This document shows positions 1 through 11,826 of a stretch of 64,000 nucleotides of DNA, one piece after another. Position numbers and translations under genes: made by a program. Within the stretch, counting starts at the first letter, position 1. Every line of letters starts with the position of its first letter. This DNA is from Phialocephala subalpina (taxonomy: Eukaryota > Ascomycota > Leotiomycetes > Helotiales > Mollisiaceae): the NCBI GenBank assembly GCA_900073065.1, contig FJOG01000022.1:1174089-1238088 (forward strand), read 5' to 3'. Under the pieces are notes generated by a model. The model was not told the origin of the DNA, made no database searches, and worked only from the letters and a program-made list of their open reading frames with translations.

Positions 1-425
1 AGACGGGGACCATGGGGAACGACATATTGGGTGGTCCTTGGTCGGGACCGTCGGTGCCGAATCCGAGGTTGATGTAGAAGAATGCTGTGGCGTGGCCTTG
101 GAACCAGCCGGGTTGGAGTGCGATGGCGCCGCCTGTCGTTGGCCATACTGTTGATATATTGTCAGTTGATTGTTTTCTAAAGAGAAGAGGATTGGAAGTG
201 AGGAGCGAGAGAAGATGGGAGCAGAGAGGGGTGCTTACAAGTCCTATTCGTCGTCGTCCTCATACCACCACATGGATACATCCATTGCATGCCATAGGGA
301 AAGGTATCATTCGTGATCAGATTGTCTCCTCTCCATCCTGGGTATGTGATGACTGTGTGTGCTTGTACTGTCGCTAGCAGACTCGCTATCGCGAGGATGG
401 CGGGTATTATCCTTGAGGAGAACAT
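1..425 (-). CDS. BIM1-like (LPMO-fold) copper-binding surface protein, 3' end outside window
   Basis: Two exons are visible: 239-425 (ATG at 425) and 1-147, which runs off the window; the intron 148-238 is GT-AG. The N-terminus is a signal peptide ending ...ATVQA, and the mature chain would start HTVITYPGWRGDN, with the N-terminal His that this family uses to bind copper. YPYGMQW-type and YPCGGM motifs follow. Exon 2 reads WPTTGGAIALQPGWF and then FFYINLG, both typical of BIM1-like/X325 proteins. Family knowledge: these LPMO-fold proteins act in copper acquisition at the cell surface, often GPI-anchored, and lack proven oxidase activity. The splice restores the family reading exactly (NRT-LWPTTGG), which supports the intron. 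Roughly half of the usual length of about 200 residues is present, so a GPI signal cannot be checked. Confidence 0.85.
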
Positions 426-1903
426 TGTGTGTGTGTATTTCGTCCCTTCACTTCTCTTCCCACGCTCGATTCAACTGTCTTCGACTCGGCAGACTCGACT
501 GGAGTGTTCGTCTGGACTCGATTCGCAGACTCGGTAGGACTCGTTGGTATCCGGATAATCAGGGAGAAGGCAACCTCTTATCGTCCACCGCTATCGTCGA
601 ACCAGGATCCCAGATCGTGAGGTTCGGTGTTTAAACTCGCAGTCGCAGATATATCAACGTCGAAAGGAAAGAATTATACGGCACCGAACACAACTCGAAA
701 TCAACTCGAAAGTAAGGGCAAGGTCAGATGGGGTCGCAAATTCCTAGCCCATCTCAGCCCGGGGCGCATTCGCCCTTTTGATCCAGCGCACTCTCTCTCA
801 TCTTCCAATGGGTGTGGGCGATGCAGCTGCAAGTGAGAAGAGCGCTGAGTGCAGGCGGGCGGCTGTAAGCACGCAGAGCCAGCCAATCATCTGTTTTGTT
901 TCGAGTGTGGATATCAGAGTCTAACTGCAACTGGACTAGAATACCCGTTGCTGGCTTATGATTTGCAGTTGGATGGCGAATCACAACAGATGGAGGGGTA
1001 GCGCCGATGTGGCTTCAGGGGTTGTTGGGGTCTCGCTTGAGGGGCGGCGCTTCCATCTCTCATTGTGCTCGACCAGGAATTCTGAAGATATCGAGTGCCG
1101 ATAGTTGGGTAACCGCTATGGTCCCGACCAGAGATATACCCGTTCAGGCACGAGAGACATTTATTGAATTGCAGCTTCATCTAGGACAACATTCGGATGT
1201 GGAATTGAAGACAAGAGTTGGTGGCAAAGGATCTAGGGAGCTTGGCATAAGCTTACCTGCCACGACGACTGCTGATGATAGAAAACTTGAACGTGAAGAT
1301 GAGTGTTGATCGATGGATGATCATGGAGGCCTCATTGGAGGCTCTTCATCAGAAGTTCATGCGAGGATTTGTCCTACACTCCTCGCAAATATCCAGCAAT
1401 CACATCTCTTCCGGCGGTAGACTGTATGATCTCCCAATATCACATCAACTCCTCTCTCGATGTAACTCTCTCCACAACAGCGTAACGAGCTCAATAGTAA
1501 AGTCACGGTCGTAGCATAAATCACCAGATCTCATCACAATCCTCGGCGCCTCGCCTAACATCGAATGTTTCTTCATGGAAATGAGTTCAAGACTAGCACT
1601 GTGCCTTTTTGATACTTCGAGCCTGGATTGCGGGCGTTTCCGTGGACCCTGGTCTAAGATTTGTCAAAGGCGGTGAGATGCAATTCTGCCAAAGACTAAA
1701 AATAGACTGCCATTTTTGTCCCCGCACTAAGGAATTTCTAGATGCGAGGGGAACTTTGGGACTGGGTGTTCTAGGTTTGTTGATATTGAGGTGTGCCAGA
1801 TCCTTGGTACCTACCTTACCGACGTCGGCATACTTCTCGATCGATTGATTGTGCTTTATTTGGATACTACTCAGTTCCGCAGATCGGTATTGCAGATTTC
1901 GAG
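426..1903. other. Intergenic, divergent promoters; no gene seen
   Basis: About 1.5 kb separates the BIM1-like gene (minus) from the SRR1-domain gene (plus). The short open frames here show no family motifs, no splice-consistent extension and no plausible protein composition. It probably holds both promoters. Pyrimidine-rich tracts lie just before each start. Confidence 0.5.
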
Positions 1904-2701
1904 ATGGTTCGTAAGAAGAAATCGTCCGTGAAACCGCAAGGACTTGTGCATACGAAAAGAAGACAAGTCGAAGACACCGATGGCTGGACGCATATCATCG
2001 ATACTCCGAAGACGAAGAAAGCGACACCGAAAACTCCGGCCTTCCACGGCGGAGATTTCGAGATTGGGGGTGTGAGTTATGTCAATCGCACACTGGAGGA
2101 GATAAAAGATGAGTTTGAACATTTCAAACGAGCATGGGAAGAGAGACCAGCCTGCCATGACCTCAAATCGAAGCTACAAGACCTGAACAACATCGAAAAC
2201 ATAATCATCCTCGGCCTAGGCTCTTTGCAGACCTCTAGGAGAGAGGGGAGGAGGACGAGCGCGACTCAATTGGCCGCTTTGCAGACTATTCTCGAGATTC
2301 TTCGAGAAGCAGACGGTACGACAGCTGCTGGAGACCGAAAAGATCTGCCAGTTGTACTCCAGGACCCGCAATACACAGAAATCGATAAAGCCTTCCTTTC
2401 CAGTCTTGGATACAAGGTTGTTGACGATCCAGAAGCTTTCAAGGAGGTGACGGAGGGGAGTTTGGTGTACGCCATACATTGCTACGGTCCTGTCTACAAG
2501 AGCATCAGCGAAGGTCCGAGACCGAGGGTATTCATTGGGACGGATATCGAGAACTTTGGAAGACTCGGCACGGATGAGGAGCTTAAAGTACAGTTGGATG
2601 AGATGGTGAAAGACTGCCAGATCCTCGACTTCCCGCAAGTACGGCATGACTTCTCCGATACAAAGATATACTGGCGGAAGGAAAGCACTTTTAGGGCTTG
2701 A
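1904..2701 (+). CDS. SRR1-like domain protein
   Basis: This is a single exon of 265 residues. The frame is open upstream to 1793 but the first ATG is at 1904 (MVRKKKSSVKPQG), giving a basic N-terminus. The SRR1-like core is recognisable from NIIILGLGSLQTS (about residue 104) through a QDPQYTEIDKAFLSSLGYKVV segment to a YAIHCYGPVYKSI-type strand. SRR1 proteins were first described in Arabidopsis red-light/clock signalling, and fungal members have no firm biochemical role. The order of strands is compatible with a Rossmann-like fold. The gene converges with the isochorismatase-family gene, with only 157 bp between the stop codons. Confidence 0.8.
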   Translation: MVRKKKSSVKPQGLVHTKRRQVEDTDGWTHIIDTPKTKKATPKTPAFHGGDFEIGGVSYVNRTLEEIKDEFEHFKRAWEERPACHDLKSKLQDLNNIENIIILGLGSLQTSRREGRRTSATQLAALQTILEILREADGTTAAGDRKDLPVVLQDPQYTEIDKAFLSSLGYKVVDDPEAFKEVTEGSLVYAIHCYGPVYKSISEGPRPRVFIGTDIENFGRLGTDEELKVQLDEMVKDCQILDFPQVRHDFSDTKIYWRKESTFRA

Positions 2702-2858
2702 AGAGAGAATCTGCGAAGCCGGGACACTCGACGACGGACTCCCAATTGAATATGGCATCACCGAGGGACGAACATTGAGCAACACTACAACCATCGCAGA
2801 GCCTTGGAATATTCAACACCAAAAGGTATATTCCCCTCTCAACATTACACTCCGCAGT

Positions 2859-3518
2859 CTAATTGATATCTCCAGCTTTAACAACAGTCCCAAAAGCATC
2901 CGCCAACTCCGCCAACACCACCTTCACCAAATCCTCGGCCTTCACACCAGGAATATTCCTGTCTCCAATCGCGTCCTCAGGGAGAATTACATCATATCCT
3001 CTCTCAGCGGCCTGTCTCGCAGTTGTGGAAACGCAGACGTGTGCCATATACCCCACCAACACCAACTTATTCTTCCCAGTGCCCTTCAAGAACCCCTCGA
3101 GATCTGTACCGGTGAAAGAGCCGGGTTGTTGTTTGGAGATGACCTTTTCACCAGACTTGGGAGTGAGTTCGGAGAACTCTTCGGCGAGAGAGGTGTTGGG
3201 TGTGAAGACTGGTGCGCCATCGGGGACCTGATGGACTATGTGGACGAGGGGTGCGGAGGCGGTGCGGTATTTCTCCAAAAGTGCTGCAATGGCTTTGCGT
3301 GTGGAAGAGACGTTTTCTGTTTTTAGGTGTCCTTCGGCGTACCTGACATTGCAGCGTCAGTATTGTCCTAGCACATTTACAATAATGAAAGAGGCGCTTG
3401 GGAGAATAGAATGCACATACTCATTCTGGGCATCAATGATAACCAAAACACTATCCTTCGTACCCGCAGTAGACGGCCCAACACCGATAAGTTCTCTGAA
3501 TGCTTTCGCTGTTGCCAT
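2859..3518 (-). CDS. Isochorismatase-family cysteine hydrolase
   Basis: Exon 1 is 3421-3518 and exon 2 is 2859-3342; the GT-AG intron is 3343-3420. The product is 193 residues, normal for the family. The catalytic triad can be placed: Asp in [11 protein letters not shown], Lys in the [13 protein letters not shown] region, and nucleophile Cys in [20 protein letters not shown]. The dipeptide before the Cys block fits the cis-peptide position. Family members hydrolyse isochorismate, nicotinamide-type amides or related small substrates; the exact substrate cannot be told from sequence. No signal peptide is seen, so it is probably cytosolic. The splice joins AAT-GA to G-TAC and gives a seamless QNEYAEGHLK. 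Confidence 0.88.
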
Positions 3519-4414
3519 TGTGAAAACCTCTGATGTTGAAAATTAGATGATACTGAACTCGGATGCTACTGATACGACTCGATTCTTAAAAATTATGCTT
3601 GTTGTGAAGGTTTATTCTTATTCTTATGCGGAGGGGCAATGAGGGGTACCAGCTTACCGAAGCTAGGAGATGACGCTATCGCGAGGCTCGGTGATGCGGA
3701 TGAAAGGCTCTTTAAGATTTATATAAATTGGGGATTAGAAATGTGTTGACAAATGCTGTACAAAGATTTCAAAGTCTTCGTTTGAATAAACCCGTACTCA
3801 ATTGCTCTTTTAGGGCATACTTTGCAAAGGCTTGAAAATCAACTCCTTAACACCGATCAGGCTTCGTGATTTTGAGCCTTGTCCTACCTGCATCATGAAG
3901 TTAAACTAAGCCACATTGCCAAGATGCTAGCTGCCTTCATCCCTGCCCGCACACGCCACATGTGATTTTGAAGGGTGTAAACGGAGTTGATTCTTCTAAA
4001 TCTACGTGAGAAGTCCTCTTATGGAAGGAGCTTCGAACTAGCTGACAAATAAAACGTGATGTCACGTGCTGGATATCACACACGCTCCATTGTGTCACGT
4101 TTGAGCCAAGCCAACTTCGTACTGAAAAACCAGAAATCTTGCCTGGCTCTTAGCGTGTGGTATTTGCTACTCATCTTAGGCATAGTACGACGCATAGTCG
4201 AAGTAATCATCCAGTTGAACCATTTCCTTACCCCAGCTAAGTGAATTCGCCTGAACCACTATGTGGTATTCCTTTACATCCATATACGTTTCCAAAATTC
4301 GATACCGCTCCTGTAGAGTATTGATACCGGCAGAGAGGGTTGAACTCGAAGTGCAGCTAGCGGATATGTTCCATAGCCCTTGATAAGAATAATGATGTTA
4401 GTAAATGACTAAAT
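3519..4414. other. Intergenic; holds one copy of a 121-bp dispersed repeat
   Basis: No credible gene is seen. The 62-codon frame near 4056 has no recognisable content. The notable content is the repeat at 3961-4081. Sequence beyond 4081 is AT-leaning with several inverted CACGTG/TCACGTG-like words. Confidence 0.5.
3961..4081 (+). repeat. 121-bp dispersed repeat, copy 1
   Basis: These 121 bp match 35185-35305 in inverted orientation with about two mismatches, both near 4046-4051. The matching block runs from TGTGATTTTGAAGG to GATATCACAC and ends abruptly on both sides. The second copy sits between a broken multicopper-oxidase gene and a 38-bp terminal inverted repeat, so this is probably a fragment or end of the same transposable element. 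Both copies are preceded by CCACAT. Confidence 0.85.
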
Positions 4415-7400
4415 TCAAATAGGGGGAGACAAACAATGTAGGAATACGACCACAATCGCAAATATTGTCCCAGCGATTAAGAGTATCGCCATGGGTTCGA
4501 TGGAAGCGGAGGATACGTCAGCTTTAAGTTCTTGCCTTAGAGTCTTCCTAGTTGAGCAAACCGCTGGGTCCGGGTCCGGAGCCCGCGGATGGACAATTTC
4601 CTGTGATTGCGTGCCACTTCCTAGAGAGGGATGGAGATCTGGAACGATATCGGATGAGTCAGTGCTGGAAGGGATCATGCCGTTTCTCAGCTGCCACCGC
4701 CGCTGACTAGATCCCAACCCGGTATCGTTGAGAGCGTCAAAGTCGAGTGATTCACTTGCTTGGCTGACAAGCGTCGATGCTAATTCTTGAAAATGTATCA
4801 GGACGTCAGAATCAACTTGGCTCTGGCTTGATAAATTTTCATCAAGCATGACTCCCTCTCCCCACATAGAGTGTATTGCAACTCTGTAGGAATCACGGTC
4901 TGCCTTTGACTCGAAAAGGAGTTGCCATCTACCCAAATCCTGAAAGAATTGTTCGCTTTGATCACATGTACCGGTTCTCTGAAGGGTGTCTGAGATGGCT
5001 TTTGCAAGGCACAGGAATGCGATGGTGTCGCCGAGATTTCTCGGCGACTCACCGCTGCACAAACTTCTCAGTGTCCTGATACCAGCAGACCATGCTTCTC
5101 GATAGCTCGGAAATCGTTGGTTCGGCTCCTGAAGCTCTGTAGAAGAGCGTTGCGTCGCCTTTATCATCAATATATGTTGAGCAACAAATTTCCTGTGGAG
5201 ATATCGAAGATTTTGGACTTTTTCCGAATTATGACAGGACGAACGGCGCGTGTTGCGAGAACATTCAATGTTTCGTACTCGTGATGCTTTCTCAAGAAGG
5301 CGCGCCACTGTAAATTCTGTGTCGTCGAAGCCTCGGAGAATAATTGCTGCAGCGTGCACATCGGCTCCTTTCCGCAGGAGCCAGCGGACGGTAGGATCAT
5401 GGTCAGCCCTCGCCGCGGCACTCAAAGCTGTACCACATGGGGTAATAGCATTGATATCTGCACCTCTTTCTAGGAGCAACTGAAGTTCAAAAATTTGCCC
5501 CTTAGCTGCTGCAGGAACCAAACCAGACTCCGCGCGGGTTTGAAGTAATTGTACCACTGCGACGTGTCCTGCCTTTGCTGCTTCGACTAAGGGGGTATCC
5601 CAATATATAGAGCCACGGGCATCCACGGCTGCCCCCCGATCTAAGAGTAATTGCACTACTGCGACGTGTCCTGCCTTCGCTGCTTCGATCAAGGGCTTGC
5701 ACCCATATGAAGGGCCATCTATAGCGGCTCCTCGATCTAGGAGTAATTGCACCACTGCGACGTGTCCTGCCTTTGCTGCTTCGACCACGGAGGTGTCCCC
5801 ATATCCACAGCCACCAGCCGCTCCACGATTTAAGAGTAATTGCACTACTGCGACGTGTCCTGCCTTCGCTGCTTTGATCAAGGGAATGCCCCGCTTTTCA
5901 CGGCCATTTATCCACGAATATCCAGGGCCATTTATAGCTGCTCCCCAATCTAAGAGTAATTGCACCACCGCGATGTGTCCTGCCTCCGCTGCTTTGCCCA
6001 AGGGGGTTTCCCAACCCCAACAGCCATCTACAGCTGCTCCCCGATCTAAGAGTAATTGCACCACTGCGATGTGTCCTGCCTCCGCTGCTTTGCCCAAGGG
6101 GGTTTCCCAACCCCAACGGCCATCTACAGCTGCTCCCTGATCTAGGAGTAATTGCACCACTGCGATGTGTCCTCCTTGTGCTGCTTCAACCAAGGGGCTA
6201 TCATGATAGTCACGGCCATATACAGCTGCTCCCCGATCTAAGAGTAATTGCACCGCTGTGACGTGTCCTGCCTTCGCTGCTTTGACCAAGGGGGTGTCCA
6301 AATATCCAGAGCCATCTATGGACCATAGGCTATTGGGTTCAGGGTGGGCTAGAGATGCTGACAGCTCTCCAAAGTCATCGGCTGCATCAACGCCGGATTC
6401 CGCTTCCATGGATTGTAGGTCAAGAGAGTTTTGCCGGGCTAGAGGCATCGACAACTCTTCCAAGTCACCATCGATCGCCCAGAAGCCTTCTTCCAGAGCT
6501 GATATATCCGTCCGAAGCTTATCCTGCTGGAACTTCTTCCAGAGCTTGAAGTCTAAGAATTCGTGTTCGTACAGATCCTCGTATCCAAAGCTTTTGAAGA
6601 CCTCGCCATCAGCTAGAAGTCCATCGACGAGGAGCTCCATTTCCAAAAATAGGGAATCAGTCGTTGGGTTGTGAGGAAGCTCAGAGTCGAGAGTACTCAG
6701 GTGGCTTTTGAGGGTGTGATAGTGTTTTAGCAGGCTGAGTCCGTTGATGGTTCTCTGTCGAACCGCCGCTCCCGTTTGCAAGCCTTCCAAGTCCAAAAGT
6801 TCGATAAGCTTTGAATAGAGATCATCGCTAAATATGGTGGTGTCTATTCCAGCCGAGGACTTATGAACAACAAATGTGAAAGCCTTCGATACTTCGTGCT
6901 GGCGACAAAAGCAGTGCTGTGTGCATGGCCGCTCTTCGTCCACGGCGATGTATGAGTGGAATCCGAACGAGTCCCCTTCGTACGAAGAGCCACTAAAGAA
7001 TCATTAGCCCTATATACAACGTCCGTTCGGCATAAGATAAAATACTTAGGAAACTTCTCGATCAAACGAAACTTCTTGGTCCACTGTCGGTATGGGCAGT
7101 TGTGCTCATAATCTCCATGAGTCAACGGCTGGGGAGGCGGGTGTCGATCTCTCGGCGGCGGCGAATACGTGCTGACCTCGACGTCGGTTCTCACAGCCCC
7201 TTCCTCGTCCGCTGCGATGAATGTCTCAACGCCTTTCTTTTTCCTCGCCCAATACTTCTCAATCCCTTGAAAGTCCACCCGTTTTCCCTCTCCCCCGAAT
7301 TTCGACACTTTGTTGACCGCGTCTCTCTCCCTCTTTTGGTGAAGTAGCTTGCTGACCCTTGCCTCGGTGTAGTTCTTCACAAAATCCCACGCGGCAAGGT

Positions 7401-7708
7401 GGGTAACGTACATTTTGCGACTCTCAGGGCTTTAGCCTGTATTCTTATACGTTCGAGGATAGAGTCATGGGGACTTACGTGGCGTGGAAGTTGTGCTTCT
7501 GAGACATGATTGCCATGACTTGTTTGAGCGGTTTCTTTGAGTCCATGTACAGCTGCTTGATGAGCAATCTCTTAGTCTGCCACTCAGCCTCGCTGTATCG
7601 GCGATGACGACGAACAGAGTCTTCGCCAAAGCATGGTGGCCCTGCTTGTGTAGGCTCTATTGCTGAGGCAGAGGAGGGAAATATCGTTACTGGCGAGAAT
7701 AAAGACAT
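4415..7708 (-). CDS. Clr5-domain ankyrin-repeat protein with C-terminal membrane anchor
   Basis: There are three exons: 7479-7708, 7046-7420 and 4415-6992, with GT-AG introns that keep frame throughout (1060 residues from ATG 7708; an earlier ATG in frame at 7873 would add 55). A Clr5 domain lies at about residues 36-95 (YSEAEWQTKRLLIKQLY, then PLKQVMAIMSQKHNFHAT spliced to RKMYVTHLAAWDFVKNY). After a low-complexity linker come about ten ankyrin repeats (roughly residues 430-760), many built on GHVAVVQLLLDRGAA. The last about 25 residues form a hydrophobic helix (ILLIAGTIFAIVVVFLHCL) followed by a short tail. Clr5-ankyrin proteins are abundant in Pezizomycotina and mostly uncharacterised; some relate to NLR/heterokaryon-incompatibility-like architectures. 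A tail anchor is unusual and suggests membrane location. Confidence 0.82.
5540..6290 (-). repeat. Homogenised ankyrin-coding repeats (about 96-bp units)
   Basis: Within the large exon, units of about 96 bp recur with very high nucleotide identity. Each contains a form of AGTAATTGCACCACTGCGA followed by a GTGTCCTGCC-type block. Two adjacent units encode GWETPLGKAAEAGHIAVVQL in nearly identical DNA. This points to recent unit duplication or gene conversion. Confidence 0.8.
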
Positions 7709-9723
7709 GGCGAAGGCCAATGGTACTACCGTGTTCAGCGTTCTGAGCTGGATTGACAATTTATGCGTTTGGGAGCGCTGGAGTACGATGTGCAAGTTGG
7801 GAACCCTCAACACGAAATAACGTGGGAGTTCAGGGTGATTCAGAAGCACACAAATGCATTCCTTTATTCCCACCTATATACGAATATAAAGGAAGCCACG
7901 AAAAAATTGTGCTTGAAGTTGGAACGTAAGGCTGAACGAAGGAGACATCTGATTAGGTAGTCAAAATTCCCACGCAGCCAAGTACTACAGGTGTGGCGCA
8001 TGCACGCATTTTTTCCTTGCAGGAGAACAGCGAATCAGATATGGACGCCATGTCAAACAAATCCCTTGCAGTAATTCATGAGGCAGAAAAGAATTCAGGG
8101 ACGTAATTCGGTTGCAGCACACCAGTGGTCCTTCAAGAAGTCAGTATTTACTACCGGTGAACTTGGAGGGCCATATGCATGGAATCATGAAGGTGTGTGT
8201 GGAGGGGAAGTCGGTTTGTGGAAGTGACTGCATAGAATGTGCTCGATGCTATGCCTTTAACCTAAACTTGTTTAGGGAAAGGATATCCTACGAGAGGAAA
8301 AAATATTACAGAGCGAGATGTTTTTGCACGTGATGGATTAGCTACATTCAAGTAGGAATCTTAAGCCTTGAAATCAAGGCAATCAAGTGGGTGGGAAGGG
8401 GGACCCCCTGCTCGCCGCCGAAGGCGGCGAAATACAGTACACATTCTAATTCTCAATCTGGATTCTTGATCTCAAGGTTAAAGGCAGTGCATGGGACGTG
8501 TCCCATCATAAGTATTAGGATTCCGATCTCCAAGGCACGTGACAACAAGAGTTGTGGCCTGTGCATCTTATCCTTGCCCTTGTTCAGAAAATCCAGCTAG
8601 CTATAATAGGGCTAATAAGAGTGTAAGTGTCTTGGCATTGTGGCTGAGTATACAATTTTGGAAGTGTTCAGGGCGGAAGGCGATTTCGCTAGCGACTGTA
8701 GCCTCAAATTGCTTGTTCCTTTTCGACTGAAACAGCTAGATTTTCAAAGCCTCATCCGAGAGGAAGTCACTCGACGGCCAAAAATCTGGGGATCAAGCTT
8801 TAAGCATAAGGCTGTCATGCTGACGTCTCGTTACCAGCCTTCCCCGTGGAGATTCCCTGATAAAGAGGCACAGAGCATGAACGACGGTCAGGCACCTCGC
8901 TTCCATTGTAAGATCTTACGAAAGGTATTCGATATCCAGATCAAAGTCATATATATCATCTGCTTCAGATAAATGAAATTGTGTTCAACGACATTTCCCA
9001 GAGCGAGGCTCCTCAAAACATGGTTGCTTTGTTCTCCACAAAAGGATTGTGAGCCTGGTCCGGCGGTTGCATAGATACGGGATCTGCGTAGGCGAACTGC
9101 TTGCCTTTTGGAGAAGATGGAGATATTTTGTAACTTGTACCAAATCTCCTCAATTCTCTCGGGCCATGGAACAATTCGTAGAATAGTCCATTGAATTGGT
9201 CCTTGAAAGAATTGTTCCATATGCTGATTCTCAGGCATTTTGATCGTGATCCTCCTGTTCCTGCCACTTCCTATTTCAAGATACACAGCCCCGCTTTGGC
9301 TGCCCCCGGCCGCTCACCCAGCCAACCAGCCTCGACTCCCAGCGCCCAGCAAATACGATGGCTTCGAGGCAAAGTGAGAAATGCCACAACGCTCGTGTTC
9401 AACTGCAGCTGATGCAGATGTTAAAACTCCTTCCTCCTCTGCTGCCAAGCAACATTCATAGCCGCATCTTTACGATTGAAGTCGAGAACGATTGAACGAA
9501 TTCCTTATCAATATACTTACAGTACAGCCAAGTACTTGCCCTGTTTTGATCCCCAGAAACCGGCTTGCCATCCTTACCTCCCTTTGGTGGGCGAATAAAC
9601 AATACGAGATACAGCACTAGTCCATGCTTCTGCAGTATACGAGACATTGGGTCAGATAGTCTGACCAAAAGCGACACATCATCTTCCCCGATTGCATTCA
9701 CTTCCCCTCTTCCTTCCTCCAAC
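7709..9723. other. Long intergenic stretch; no supported gene
   Basis: About 2 kb separates the divergent Clr5-ankyrin gene and the glucanase gene. Frames of up to 132 codons occur on both strands, but none shows family motifs or consistent splice extension. A GC-rich perfect hairpin (8-bp arms, 3-base loop) lies at 8412-8430. Nothing else stands out. Confidence 0.45.
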
Positions 9724-11826
9724 ATGCAACGTCGTTATTCATTCGAAGACGACATTGACGAGCAGCCTTACGACGGAAGGCGGACTCCAGACCAGCTCCA
9801 TCATTCACCACCAATCTCGCCGCCAGGCCCAGCCGCACATCCAGATTCCTCTTTTAATCGACTTCGAGCAGCGCGGAGATACAGTCGAGATCGAGAACAA
9901 CAGCCATTGCAGCAAGGCTATGGCACGAGTCCGCAACGAAGTCCTAGAAGAAGTCCGGTAATCGCTCCCGCACCACCACCACATCGCGACGCACCTCCAT
10001 ATCGAGACGCAGAAGGTAGACTCTGGGGAAGAGAATTAGGATACACAAACTCCGCATACTCCAACATCACACCCGGAGCAGATAATTTCGGCGAGAAAGC
10101 AGCAGGAGGAATGGCAGGCATCGCAATGACGGTCGCAGATGCGAACGCGCGAGAGAGCGGCTTGGAAGCAATGAGAAACACACCAGGCTACGACCCAAGA
10201 ATGGAATCAGACATCCCGCTCGATGATTCACCATATACCCGACCAGCAGCACGAGCGTCCGAGATGTCATCAACCTCCCTAACACCTCTCGGACCAGCAG
10301 CCTTCCCTCCAGGCATGGCAACCCCACAATCTCGATCCACCGCTTCGCGGTCGCCCCACAGTTTCGAGCATCAACCTTATGTCGACCATCCCGAATTCCG
10401 ATACTCGAGAAACATAGATCCGAATATTGCCCAGTTCGACCCGAATAGCATCGCGGATGATGGTGATGATGGGCTGGAGTATAGACAGCAGGGACGAGGC
10501 TCAATGTTGAGCTTGGGCCGCCATTCGGATCATAATGTTCCTGCTGCTGGAGCGGTTGCTACAGGGGGTGTACTAGGAGGTTTGTTGGGCCGGACGGCGA
10601 ATGGGAATGGAGTGCAAACGGCGTATGATCCTGTGAAGGGTGGGAATTACGATCTCGGAGAGGGAGAGGAGAAGAGTGCCTGGTTGACAAAGCAGTCATC
10701 TGGGAGCAAGAGGATGAAGTTGATGATCATTGCTCTCGTAGCGTTTGTGATTGCTGGAGCCATTGCAGGTGGTATCGCAGGTGGCATTATATCATCGAAA
10801 CACTCGGGAGGAGGATCTACGAACACGCCAGCAGGACAATCAGCAGGGCAGGATACAGCGGATAATGGGGATTTGAACATCAATTCTGCAGAGATCAAGA
10901 AGTTGATGAATAACACGAATCTACACAAGGTCTTCCCTGGTATCGATTACACACCGATGTACACCCAATATCCGGATTGTCTTTCCTATCCACCATCGCA
11001 GAACAACGTTACTCGAGATCTGGCTGTGCTCTCCCAGCTCACGAACACTGTCCGACTCTATGGTACCGATTGCAACCAAACGGAGATGGTCCTTCATTCG
11101 ATCGATCAATTGAAACTCAATGGGACAATGAAAATCTGGATGGGAGTCTGGCTCGACACAAACACAACCACCAACGCCCGTCAAATCGCACAAATGTACG
11201 ACATCTTCGAGAAACACGGCTCAGCATCCTTCGTCGGTGTAATCGTCGGCAACGAAGTCCTCTTCCGTGAAGACATGACCGCAACACAACTCGGCACGGT
11301 CATCACCAGCGTTAGGAGCAACCTCACATCCATGGGCATCTCTCTCCCAGTAGCAAGCTCGGATCTAGGCGATAACTGGACCGCAGACTTCGCCTCCCAA
11401 GTCGACTACCTAATGGCCAACATCCACCCCTTCTTCGCAGGCGTCACAGCAGAAGAAGCAGCCGACTGGACGTACACATTCTGGACCGGCCACGACACCA
11501 TCCTCAAGACCGACATCTCCAAGAACATCATCTCTGAAACTGGCTGGCCGTCCACAGGGGGCACTGACTGCGGTGCTGCAACGACTTGTACGAATGGTTC
11601 AGTTGCTGGAATAACCGAGATGAATACTTTTATGGATAATTGGGTCTGCGATGCCCTGACGAATGGGACGAATTATTTTTGGTTTGAGGCTTTCGATGAG
11701 CCGTGGAAGATTGAGTATGATACGCCTGGCAAGGAGTGGGAGGATAAATGGGGTGTGATGGACGTCAACCGCAACCTTAAAAGTGGAGTGGTGATTCCTA
11801 GTTGTGGTGGGAAGACGGTGTCATAG
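9724..11826 (+). CDS. btgC: GH17 glucan endo-1,3-beta-glucosidase, BtgC-type, membrane-anchored
   Basis: This is a single exon of 700 residues, starting at ATG 9724 (MQRRYSFEDDIDEQPYD). The first about 330 residues are disordered, rich in Pro/Ser/Arg. A single transmembrane helix follows (MIIALVAFVIAGAIAGGIAG, about residues 332-356), then a Gly/Ser linker and a GH17 barrel. The catalytic acid/base is Glu 511 in GVIVGNEVLFR and the nucleophile Glu 605 in SETGWPSTGG. This cytosol-N-terminal, outside-C-terminal (type II) layout and length match Aspergillus BtgC, which remodels cell-wall beta-1,3-glucan. Cys pairs near the end (DCGAATTC, SCGGK) fit an extracellular domain. No disruption is seen. 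Confidence 0.9.
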   Translation: MQRRYSFEDDIDEQPYDGRRTPDQLHHSPPISPPGPAAHPDSSFNRLRAARRYSRDREQQPLQQGYGTSPQRSPRRSPVIAPAPPPHRDAPPYRDAEGRLWGRELGYTNSAYSNITPGADNFGEKAAGGMAGIAMTVADANARESGLEAMRNTPGYDPRMESDIPLDDSPYTRPAARASEMSSTSLTPLGPAAFPPGMATPQSRSTASRSPHSFEHQPYVDHPEFRYSRNIDPNIAQFDPNSIADDGDDGLEYRQQGRGSMLSLGRHSDHNVPAAGAVATGGVLGGLLGRTANGNGVQTAYDPVKGGNYDLGEGEEKSAWLTKQSSGSKRMKLMIIALVAFVIAGAIAGGIAGGIISSKHSGGGSTNTPAGQSAGQDTADNGDLNINSAEIKKLMNNTNLHKVFPGIDYTPMYTQYPDCLSYPPSQNNVTRDLAVLSQLTNTVRLYGTDCNQTEMVLHSIDQLKLNGTMKIWMGVWLDTNTTTNARQIAQMYDIFEKHGSASFVGVIVGNEVLFREDMTATQLGTVITSVRSNLTSMGISLPVASSDLGDNWTADFASQVDYLMANIHPFFAGVTAEEAADWTYTFWTGHDTILKTDISKNIISETGWPSTGGTDCGAATTCTNGSVAGITEMNTFMDNWVCDALTNGTNYFWFEAFDEPWKIEYDTPGKEWEDKWGVMDVNRNLKSGVVIPSCGGKTVS

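Noticed and set aside
87..1848. Several 60-100 codon frames near the left edge
   Set aside because: Shadows of the BIM1-like exons or promoter sequence; no motifs.
8412..8430. GC-rich hairpin as transcription terminator or regulator
   Set aside because: Rho-independent terminators do not apply in this organism and nothing nearby depends on it; likely chance.
8640..9286. Frames of 110 and 132 codons on opposite strands
   Set aside because: No recognisable domains, overlapping each other, weak starts; not supportable as genes.
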